64,000 bases of DNA from positions 124,001-188,000 of the forward strand of contig CAYGPZ010000002.1 of assembly GCA_964352025.1 (NCBI GenBank), in the 5' to 3' direction. The stretch comes from Hirschia sp964352025. GTDB lineage: Bacteria; Pseudomonadota; Alphaproteobacteria; Caulobacterales; Hyphomonadaceae. The translations under genes and the position numbers were made by a program. This document shows positions 57,812 through 64,000 of this stretch, in pieces; position 1 is the stretch's first letter, and each line of letters opens with the position of its first letter. The notes beneath the pieces were generated by a model. It was not told where the DNA came from. It ran no database searches and worked only from the letters and a program-made list of their open reading frames with translations.

Positions 57812-59404
57812 ATGCTGCAATTTCCAACATGGAAACGCCTCCTCGTTATAGGCGCTGTATTGCTTGGTGCATGGTTATGTTTGCCGAACTTGCTAGGTGC
57901 AGGTCAGCGTGCAGGCCTGCCAGGCTTTGTGCCATCAGAGACTGTTAAACTTGGATTGGACCTTAAAGGTGGGTCTTATCTATTGTTAGAAGTTGACCCT
58001 GAGGAGTTGCAGCAAAATCGACTTCGCGAACTTTCGCGTGATATTCAGCGTGCTCTGATCAAGAAACCCAACAATGTGAAGTTTCGCGGTCGAGAAGTGA
58101 TTAATGGCGGCGTTCGTTTCCGTGTGATGGAAGAAACGCAGATGGACGAAGCTTTAAGTCGTGTGCGCGAATTATCCGCTCCTGTTGGTGGTATTGGTGG
58201 GCCTCAAAGCCTTTCAATAGATGAGCAAAATGGTTTGGTTACAGTGAGCTTCTCAGCTGCGCGTTTGCAGGAGCTTGAAGAAGAAGCGTTGAACGACTCC
58301 ATTGAGGTGGTTCGCCGCCGTGTGGATGGTTCTGGAACGACAGACCCAAGCATTCAGCGCCAAGGATCAAACCGCATTATTCTTGAGGTTCCAGGGCTAG
58401 ATGACCCGACTGATTTGATCGAATTGATCCAGCGTGCTGGTGTAATGACGATTAACCTTGTTGATGATGCCGCTGACCCTTCATCATACCGTCTTGATGA
58501 GCCGCGTCTTGGAAAAATCAAACGTGTCGATGCGTATACACCTGAAGAATATGTGTTGTTTGAAGACCCCATCCTTACCGGAGCTGATTTTGCGACAGCA
58601 TCGCAAGGGTTTGATGAAAACAACCGCCCGCAAATCAATTTTACTTTGAAGGGGCGTGGACCAAAGGTTTTTGGTGAATTTACGACTGAGAATATTGGTC
58701 GTAGTTTTGCAATCGTTCTGGATGGAAAAGTCATTTCTGCAGCAAATGTTCGCTCACCAATTTTGAGCGGATCGGGTCGTATCACTGGTAGTTTTGAAAT
58801 TTCAGAAGCCAACGCGATCGCCATTGTTTTGCGCGCTGGTGAATTGCCTGCCAAATTACAAGTCGTTGAGCAGCGCGTTGTTGGTGCGGGGCTTGGTGAA
58901 GACTCTATTCGCGCCGGTACGACAGCATCGCTAATCGGTCTGGCTCTTGTCGCAATCTTTATGATCCTTGCTTACGGGTTGTGGGGTGGCTTTGCGGTTA
59001 TCTCATTGGCAGCAAACATTATGCTGATCATCGGTTCATTGTCTGGTCTCGGCGCGACACTCACATTGCCAGGTATTGCAGGGATTATCCTGACCATTGG
59101 TATGGCGGTGGATGCGAACGTTCTGGTGTTTGAACGTATACGAGAAGAACATAGGAATGGTCGATCGCCGATTACGTCCGTTGATATAGGATATCAACAA
59201 GCTAGCTCGACGATTTTTGATGCGAACATTACGACGCTTATTGCTGCGGGTGTATTGTTCTGGCTTGGATCTGGTCCTGTTAAAGGGTTCGCTGTGACGC
59301 TTGGTATAGGTGTTTTCACATCAGTGTTTACTGCCTTCGTTCTGACGCGGATGTTTATGGCTGATTGGTTGCGCCTCGCGCGTCCCAAGAAATTGCCGGT
59401 ATAG
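57812..59404 (+). CDS. secD: Protein translocase subunit SecD
   Basis: A 530-residue membrane protein that uses the proton gradient to finish protein export. One helix lies at the N-terminus. 'SETVKLGLDLKGGSYLLLEV' (about 42-61) is conserved D1. The large periplasmic domain P1 follows, with 'VVRRRVDGSGTTDPSIQRQG' (about 169-188). Five more helices lie after residue 370, with 'IAGIILTIGMAVDANVLVFE' (about 424-443), in which the Asp is the proton site. The N-terminal periplasmic domain has ordinary length. Confidence 0.97.
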   Translation: MLQFPTWKRLLVIGAVLLGAWLCLPNLLGAGQRAGLPGFVPSETVKLGLDLKGGSYLLLEVDPEELQQNRLRELSRDIQRALIKKPNNVKFRGREVINGGVRFRVMEETQMDEALSRVRELSAPVGGIGGPQSLSIDEQNGLVTVSFSAARLQELEEEALNDSIEVVRRRVDGSGTTDPSIQRQGSNRIILEVPGLDDPTDLIELIQRAGVMTINLVDDAADPSSYRLDEPRLGKIKRVDAYTPEEYVLFEDPILTGADFATASQGFDENNRPQINFTLKGRGPKVFGEFTTENIGRSFAIVLDGKVISAANVRSPILSGSGRITGSFEISEANAIAIVLRAGELPAKLQVVEQRVVGAGLGEDSIRAGTTASLIGLALVAIFMILAYGLWGGFAVISLAANIMLIIGSLSGLGATLTLPGIAGIILTIGMAVDANVLVFERIREEHRNGRSPITSVDIGYQQASSTIFDANITTLIAAGVLFWLGSGPVKGFAVTLGIGVFTSVFTAFVLTRMFMADWLRLARPKKLPV

Positions 59405-59416
59405 GGAGGACGGAAT

Positions 59417-60400
59417 ATGTTATTAAAATACCTTCCAGTGGAACCTAAATTTGGTTTTATGAAATTGCGAATGGGCGCGTTTGCCCTGTCTGTCGTTTTA
59501 TTAATTGCGGCGGTCGCTGTTGTACCTATGCGTGGTCTTAATTTTGGTATCGACTTTGTCGGAGGGGTTGTCGTTGAAGTTGCGACTTCTAAAAAAGTTG
59601 AAATCGGTGAAATAAGAAATGTGCTTTCTGGGCTTGATCTTGAAGGCGTCGAAGTAACTGAGATTAGAGATAATCTTGTTGCTGAAGATGCAGATTCAAC
59701 GATTGCTTTGATTAAAACAAAAGCACCTGACGCCGAGGGAGATGAAGTTGAGGCGGCCGTTCAAGCTTCAGCCAACCGTATTCTCGAAGCGCTTCGCGCT
59801 GAATTTGGTGATATTGAAGAGAGAAGAAAAGAAGCCGTTGGTCCTAAAGTCTCCGGCGAATTGTTACAAGATGGTGTAACAGCGCTAATCGTCGCTTTAG
59901 CTATGATGCTTGCCTATATTTGGTTCCGATTCCAATGGCAGTTCTCAGTCGGTGCAGTATTGGCTCTTGTACATGATGTGACGCTGACGATTGGTATGTT
60001 TGCTATAACTCAGTTTGAGTTCAACCTTTCTACAATCGCGGCTTTGCTGACCATTGTAGGTTACTCAATGAACGATACTGTTGTGGTATATGACAGGGTG
60101 CGTGAAGAGTTGCGCCGTTATAAGAAGCTCTCATTGAGCGATGTGATTGATCTGGCGGTCAACAGAACGCTATCACGAACATTGCTAACATCTGGAACAA
60201 CATTATTGGCGCTAGCTTCCATCTTTATTCTAGGTGGTGAGGTTCTTCGCGGGTTCTCGTTTGCTATGATCTGGGGCGTATTTGTCGGTACTTATTCTTC
60301 GATCTTTATCGCATCTGCATTGTTGTTGCACACAGGTTTGCGTCGCAACACAGTAGGCGGTGGTGATGGAGAAGATGTTCCCCATGGTGCGCAAGTATAG
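59417..60400 (+). CDS. secF: Protein translocase subunit SecF
   Basis: A 327-residue partner of SecD with six membrane helices. 'LNFGIDFVGGVVVEVATSKK' (about 41-60) is the D1-like motif; 'RKEAVGPKVSGELLQDGVTA' (about 138-157) and 'AALLTIVGYSMNDTVVVYDR' (about 210-229), with the conserved Asp, are typical. GGGAGG precedes the ATG. It ends the operon, which a strong terminator closes. Genes that often follow secF in relatives (DUF498, squalene/phytoene synthase-like) are not here. Confidence 0.97.
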   Translation: MLLKYLPVEPKFGFMKLRMGAFALSVVLLIAAVAVVPMRGLNFGIDFVGGVVVEVATSKKVEIGEIRNVLSGLDLEGVEVTEIRDNLVAEDADSTIALIKTKAPDAEGDEVEAAVQASANRILEALRAEFGDIEERRKEAVGPKVSGELLQDGVTALIVALAMMLAYIWFRFQWQFSVGAVLALVHDVTLTIGMFAITQFEFNLSTIAALLTIVGYSMNDTVVVYDRVREELRRYKKLSLSDVIDLAVNRTLSRTLLTSGTTLLALASIFILGGEVLRGFSFAMIWGVFVGTYSSIFIASALLLHTGLRRNTVGGGDGEDVPHGAQV

Positions 60401-60494
60401 TCTAAGTGAAATAGAGCAATAAAGACGAATCGACCGTACTATTTATTGTCTTTGTTCATTGGCTTGGTTTTACACGTTTGGAAATATTAATAAG

Positions 60495-60526
60495 AAAAGG
60501 CTCATTTTCCAAAAATGGGCCTTTTT
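60495..60526 (+). terminator. Strong intrinsic terminator after secF
   Basis: AAAAGGCTCATTTT (60495-60508) pairs over 14 positions (one wobble) with AAAATGGGCCTTTT (60512-60525) around the loop CCA. A T-tract completes it. Confidence 0.9.
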
Positions 60527-60841
60527 ACTCTGAATCTGAAGACTTTAAAGTTGTCAATTTTTGCGCTTGTGTCTTCTGCGTGTACCGGGACTGCGGTTCC
60601 TAAATAAATTTTTGTAAAATTAAATACTTTTAAAATCAGCGTATTATGTTTAATCGCGAGTTCTCTTGAGAGCTGCTAACCCTTGTTTGATATAATATAT
60701 AAGAAATTTGACGAATAAATTAACTTAAGATTTGGAAGTCGTTCTTAAAGTGAAACATGTGAAAGCGGAAAGATGGCTCAATCTCGACAAGAGAAGGAGT
60801 TGAAAATATCTGCAGCACTATTTTGTCATAAGGGTGAAACC
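60527..60841 (+). other. AT-rich upstream region of the TonB-like gene
   Basis: This stretch, with the terminator part of a 441-base gap (60401-60841), has no convincing gene. TTGAGA (60666-60671) and TATAAT (60691-60696) could form a promoter, but their 19-base spacing is long. The palindrome ACTTTAAAGT sits at 60542-60551. An open frame from 60773 into the TonB-like gene has no ribosome-binding site and is probably untranslated leader. Confidence 0.4.
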
Positions 60842-61165
60842 ATGAAGTTGAAGTTCGTTTTGTCGGCTGCTGCCTTGTCAGTAGGATCGATGTTTGTAAG
60901 TGCAGCTCCAGCGCAAGCTGAAGTTAAAGTATTGAAGCAGGTCGCTCCTGAGTATCCGCGTGGTGCTGAGCGTCGTGAACTAGAAGGCGCTGTGTCTCTT
61001 AAGTTCGACGTGAATGATGCTGGTAAAGTAGAAAATGTTGAGGTTACAGAAGCAACTGTTCCTGGCGTTTTCGATAAAGCAGCTATTAAAGCGCTGAACC
61101 AGTGGGAATTTGCTAAAGGCTCACCTGATTCAGGCGTTAACGTTACGATTAACTTTCAATTGTAA
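60842..61165 (+). CDS. Exported stand-alone TonB C-terminal domain protein
   Basis: A 107-residue protein with a signal peptide cleaved near 'APAQA-E' (residue about 26). The mature part is one TonB C-terminal domain: 'VLKQVAPEYPRGAERRELEG' (the Y-P motif), 'AVSLKFDVNDAGKVENVEVT' and 'DKAAIKALNQWEFAKG'. It lacks the membrane anchor and proline-rich rod of energising TonB, so it cannot transmit force by the usual route. Related soluble TonB-box proteins are seen in Hyphomonadaceae and Caulobacter relatives. AAGGGTG precedes the ATG at 60842. It has its own terminator and is probably monocistronic. Confidence 0.85.
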   Translation: MKLKFVLSAAALSVGSMFVSAAPAQAEVKVLKQVAPEYPRGAERRELEGAVSLKFDVNDAGKVENVEVTEATVPGVFDKAAIKALNQWEFAKGSPDSGVNVTINFQL

Positions 61166-61176
61166 GATATAAATTA

Positions 61177-61202
61177 AAGCGGGCTGCGTCAGTGGCCCGC
61201 TT
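61177..61202 (+). terminator. Terminator after the TonB-like gene
   Basis: AAGCGGGC (61177-61184) pairs with GCCCGCTT (61195-61202) around a 10-base loop, then TATTTG follows. Confidence 0.75.
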
Positions 61203-61210
61203 ATTTGTAA

Positions 61211-61226
61211 GGTTAAAATTAACCAT
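61211..61226 (+). promoter_or_regulatory. Dyad with CtrA-like half-site upstream of the chemoreceptor gene
   Basis: GGTTAA-AA-TTAACC (61211-61224) extended by AT contains TTAACCAT at 61219-61226, a match to the CtrA half-site. It lies 32 bases before the chemoreceptor start. CtrA controls motility genes in Caulobacter, so the position makes sense; binding is unproven. Confidence 0.4.
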
Positions 61227-61257
61227 AATTATTTCGGGGCTGAGGAAATAACAAGAA

Positions 61258-63297
61258 ATGTCTAAGTTGAACCACAATTTGATCCGTGTGCGATTACCTG
61301 CTGCATTTGCAGCGGCTGGTGTGACTTTAGCTGGAGCATCTGGGATTTCCATGACTGCCCTAAATTCTTCTAGTAATGGACTTGAAGATATTGCGGAAGA
61401 AAAGATGCCTCTGCAAAAAAGTTCAAGCGATATGGGCTCTACTGCGCGAGTTTTGAAATCCGAAACAAAAGGGTTTTCCAAAGTTTCTATGGAGGCAGAC
61501 CGCGCTCAATCTCTGAATGAGTTGGTAGGTTACCTTGCGGATATTGATAGTAATATTGCTGAATTAAAGTCAGCTGACGATGTAGGAGACTTGTCTAAAG
61601 TCGGGTCAGCAGTCAGTGAAATGCAAGCAGCCGTGACGAGTTTGAATACTGTGGTAACGGAACGTATATCCGTTGAGGACAGGCTTCACGCGGCAATGGC
61701 GGATATGCGTACAGTACGTGCTGATGTGGTGAACGCTGTTGAAGCTCAATTGGATGAAGCTGCTGAAGAAGATATAGAAACACTTCTACGGGTCAGCCTT
61801 TCCGCCAATACAATGAACTCTTTGTTCAGTGAAGTTGAGCTTACAAACAGTCTTGGTGATATTACCGCACTTGAAGATAAGCTTCTCGATCAAGTAGACG
61901 AAATCACCGTTAACATTGCGATTATGGGTGGAGTCACGAGTGAAGAACTTAGAAACTCTGTAGATCGTTTGGTCGCATTTGCTGACGGCGACAATACAAT
62001 GTCATCTATGAAAACAAGAGTATTGAATTCACAAACACAAGCTCAGGCTATCGCGGAACAAGCAAATGCAGCAGCATTGTCTTTGGAAGCTGCGACTATA
62101 GCGCTTGCTAAGTCGATTAGTTCCGATGCTGAGGCGACTGCTAAATCTGCTTTGGCGACAAACACAACAGCGGCGACTCTTTTGGTCTTGATGACACTTG
62201 CTGCATTGGCTGGTGCAGGTTTGATCGGGTTCTTCTATGTTGAGCGCTGTATTTCTAGACGCCTAACTACTTTAAACAACGCTATGGCTAGATTGGCCGA
62301 TGGCGAGTTCGATGTAGACATGACAGGTACTGATGGAAAAGACGAAATCGGCCAAATGTCTCAAACGCTTCGTGTGTTTGAAGAAAACGGTCGCGAACGT
62401 CTTCGTCTTGAAGAACAGTCCAAGAAAGAAGCAGCTGAACGTGAGCAGCGCACACGTCAAATTGATGGATTTATCGAAGCGTTTGATGGAAAAATGCGCG
62501 ACACATTCGAAGTTATGTCACGTGCTACTTCTGAGCTTCAGAATACTGCGACAGTGATGCGTGGATCAGCTGAGAATGCGACACACGAAACGGGTGCAGC
62601 TGCCGGTGCTGCAGACCAAGCATCTCACAATGTAAACACTGTGGCGTCAGCTGCGGAAGAAATGTCAGCGTCGATTGCTGAAATTGCAAATCAAATTGTT
62701 CACTCAACAACGATTGCAAAAGAAGCCGTCGATGAGATGCACGTTTCAAGTGAAAGCGTTAAAGGTCTTGACCGTGAAGCAGAAGCAATTGGTGAAGTTG
62801 TCGACCTAATCAACAACATCGCGGGTCAAACAAACCTTCTAGCATTGAACGCAACGATCGAAGCGGCGCGTGCTGGTGAAGCAGGTAAAGGTTTTGCGGT
62901 TGTTGCTAACGAAGTGAAACAGCTTTCAAGCCAAACAAGTAAAGCAACTGAACAAATTGCTAACCAGATTTCCAGCATCCAACAAGCTTCTGGTGGCGCT
63001 GTATCGGTTATGAATAAGATTTCAACATTGATCAGTGATATTGATACGATTTCATCTTCAATCGCATCAGCAATGGATCAACAGCGCGCGGCAATTATGG
63101 AGATTTCTCGTTCAGCTCAGGAAGCTGCAAGTGGCGCACAGACTGTGAATGACTCAGTCCAGTCACTAAGTGCAACAACTTCGGAAACTGGACAGTGTGC
63201 TCAACAAGTTGAAAGCGCTTCAAGCGGACTAGCAGGTGAAGCTCAAGAGCTTCAGACTTCGGTTGTCGATTTCCTCCAAAAAGTACGTTCAGCTTAG
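61258..63297 (+). CDS. Methyl-accepting chemotaxis protein
   Basis: A 679-residue membrane chemoreceptor. A weak first membrane helix (about 12-34) and a second (about 305-328) bound a helical periplasmic ligand domain. A HAMP domain (about 328-380) follows, with 'NNAMARLADGEFDVDMTGTD'. The cytoplasmic signalling tip is 'AGQTNLLALNATIEAARAGE' and 'AGKGFAVVANEVKQLSSQTS' (about 522-560), which contacts CheA and CheW. The ligand is unknown. TGAGGA precedes the start. No che genes are adjacent, so it is an orphan receptor gene; motB is 47 kb away. Confidence 0.93.
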   Translation: MSKLNHNLIRVRLPAAFAAAGVTLAGASGISMTALNSSSNGLEDIAEEKMPLQKSSSDMGSTARVLKSETKGFSKVSMEADRAQSLNELVGYLADIDSNIAELKSADDVGDLSKVGSAVSEMQAAVTSLNTVVTERISVEDRLHAAMADMRTVRADVVNAVEAQLDEAAEEDIETLLRVSLSANTMNSLFSEVELTNSLGDITALEDKLLDQVDEITVNIAIMGGVTSEELRNSVDRLVAFADGDNTMSSMKTRVLNSQTQAQAIAEQANAAALSLEAATIALAKSISSDAEATAKSALATNTTAATLLVLMTLAALAGAGLIGFFYVERCISRRLTTLNNAMARLADGEFDVDMTGTDGKDEIGQMSQTLRVFEENGRERLRLEEQSKKEAAEREQRTRQIDGFIEAFDGKMRDTFEVMSRATSELQNTATVMRGSAENATHETGAAAGAADQASHNVNTVASAAEEMSASIAEIANQIVHSTTIAKEAVDEMHVSSESVKGLDREAEAIGEVVDLINNIAGQTNLLALNATIEAARAGEAGKGFAVVANEVKQLSSQTSKATEQIANQISSIQQASGGAVSVMNKISTLISDIDTISSSIASAMDQQRAAIMEISRSAQEAASGAQTVNDSVQSLSATTSETGQCAQQVESASSGLAGEAQELQTSVVDFLQKVRSA

Positions 63298-63326
63298 TTT
63301 CCTCCTTAAACGTATTTTCTATCCCC

Positions 63327-63358
63327 AGCCCGTCAGATTTCTGGCGGGCTTTTTTTTT
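63327..63358 (+). terminator. Intrinsic terminator after the chemoreceptor gene
   Basis: AGCCCGTCAG (63327-63336) pairs with CTGGCGGGCT (63341-63350; one wobble) around a 4-base loop and runs into nine T. Confidence 0.9.
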
Positions 63359-63400
63359 GAAAAAAAAAAGAGCCACCCAGCGGATATGCAGGGTGGCTCT
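63359..63400 (-). terminator. Intrinsic terminator of sodB (minus strand)
   Basis: AGAGCCACCC (63369-63378) and GGGTGGCTCT (63391-63400) form a 10-base perfect stem with a 12-base loop. On the minus strand it is followed by a run of T (A-tract 63361-63369 on plus). Confidence 0.9.
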
Positions 63401-63423
63401 AATGTTTTGTATTTTAGCTGAGA

Positions 63424-64000
63424 TTAGCTAGCGTCTGCCAAATTCTGGTTTACGAAATCCCAGTTAACTAATTCGCTAAGAAATGTTTCAATGTATGCAG
63501 GACGTGCATTTTGGAAATCAAGATAGTAGGCGTGCTCCCAAACATCCATTGTTAGAAGAGGTGTAACACCATCTTCTGTCAGTGGTGTTTCAGCGTTTGG
63601 AGTTTTGCGAACTTCCAATTTGCCGTTTGCTAGAACTAACCATGCCCAGCCAGAACCAAACTGAGTCGCACCAGCTGTTGCGAATGCTTCTTTAAATGCT
63701 GCGTATGAACCAAAGTCAGCATTAATTTTTTCAGCGATAGCACCAGTAGGTTCGCCGCCGCCTTGTGGCTTCATTGAGTGCCAGAAAAATGTGTGGTTCC
63801 AAACCTGAGCAGCGTTGTTGAATACGCCACCATCAGAAGATTTAATTATTTCTTCCAATGACTTACCAGCAAAGTCTGTGCCTTCAATCATTTTGTTCAA
63901 GTTCACGACATAAGCATTGTGGTGCTTTGCGTGGTGGAACGAAAATGTGTTGGCGGACATGTGGGGCTCAAGTGCGTCAGTTGCGTATGGAAGCGCAGGT
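63424..64000 (-). CDS. sodB: Superoxide dismutase (Fe/Mn type), 5' end outside window
   Basis: The C-terminal ~191 residues of an iron/manganese superoxide dismutase that removes superoxide. The frame stays open to the right edge and upstream of the first internal ATG reads 'PALPYATDALEPHM', the conserved N-terminus, so only about 5 residues and the start codon are missing. 'SFHHAKHHNAYVVNLNKMIE' holds the first metal histidine region, with 'WNHTFFWHSMKPQGG' (second His) and 'LLTMDVWEHAYYLDFQNARP' (Asp and His ligands). The sequence resembles SodB more than SodA; the metal is not proven. A strong terminator follows. Confidence 0.96.
   Translation of the reverse strand, partial: PALPYATDALEPHMSANTFSFHHAKHHNAYVVNLNKMIEGTDFAGKSLEEIIKSSDGGVFNNAAQVWNHTFFWHSMKPQGGGEPTGAIAEKINADFGSYAAFKEAFATAGATQFGSGWAWLVLANGKLEVRKTPNAETPLTEDGVTPLLTMDVWEHAYYLDFQNARPAYIETFLSELVNWDFVNQNLADAS

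Noticed and set aside
1..64000. CRISPR arrays, IS elements, prophage genes, rRNA
   Set aside because: No regularly spaced repeats, transposase or phage structural motifs, or rRNA segments were found on either strand.

Overview
The window reads as a chromosomal segment of an alphaproteobacterium. The likely group is the Caulobacterales/Hyphomonadaceae, and a Hirschia-like marine organism would fit. This placement is an inference from several signs: an estimated G+C in the mid-40s, a C4-pathway 5-aminolevulinate synthase, a MucR-type regulator, a Bpt leucyl-transferase, a DipM-like LytM/LysM protein, a ubiquinol-cytochrome c chaperone, CtrA-like TTAACCAT half-sites, and familiar alphaproteobacterial gene orders (nrdR-rib-nusB-thiL; plsX-fabH-ihfA-merR-tRNA-Pro; dgt...SPOR-nagZ-scpAB-tatABC-serS-surE-pcm-dipM-yajC-secDF). 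No IS element, prophage or CRISPR array was seen.

Layout. 0-5.3 kb: the tail of a Kelch-type protein, parC, lemA, a DUF4272 gene, a DUF423 membrane protein, a small lipoprotein and a DCC-family thiol protein. 5.3-14.4 kb (mostly minus strand): an exported PQQ-type sugar dehydrogenase fused to cytochrome c, a complete TRAP transporter (dctM, dctQ, dctP), bpt, an SLC13-type permease with TrkA_C domains, and a solitary motB. 14.5-21.4 kb: a beta-hydroxyacid dehydrogenase coupled to 6-phosphogluconolactonase, then the prkA-yeaH-spoVR stress module, preceded by a 45-codon small ORF whose stop overlaps the prkA start. 21.5-23.2 kb: an AT-rich orphan OLD-family ATPase/TOPRIM nuclease gene, the best candidate accessory or defence gene. 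23.4-31.3 kb: redoxin, GST, hemB, GNAT, a membrane protein, 3-hydroxyisobutyryl-CoA hydrolase, a MarR regulator, hemA, a DUF6898-like small protein and mucR.

31.5-37.9 kb: glyA, nrdR and a riboflavin cluster (ribD reductase domain only, ribE, ribB with a degenerate GTP cyclohydrolase II domain, ribH), then nusB and thiL. Taken literally, the riboflavin cluster lacks both the deaminase and the GTP cyclohydrolase II step, so these must be encoded elsewhere. 38-43 kb: a secreted protein, bamE, the bc1 chaperone, plsX, fabH, ihfA, a MerR regulator and tRNA-Pro(GGG). 43-60.4 kb: a D-cysteine desulfhydrase/ACC deaminase-like enzyme, DedA, erpA, and a long housekeeping run for nucleotide pool control, peptidoglycan recycling, chromosome condensation, Tat export, seryl-tRNA charging, protein repair, division-site peptidoglycan control and Sec export. 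60.8-64 kb: an exported stand-alone TonB C-terminal domain, a methyl-accepting chemotaxis protein, and the C-terminal part of sodB running off the right edge.

The clearest open leads are the prkA-coupled small ORF, the orphan OLD nuclease with a T7G8 tract forming its ribosome-binding site, the incomplete riboflavin cluster, the DipM-like factor with a dead LytM site, the hairpin between tatA and tatB, and several dyads in promoter or intergenic positions. All names come from reading protein motifs by eye; no database search was run.
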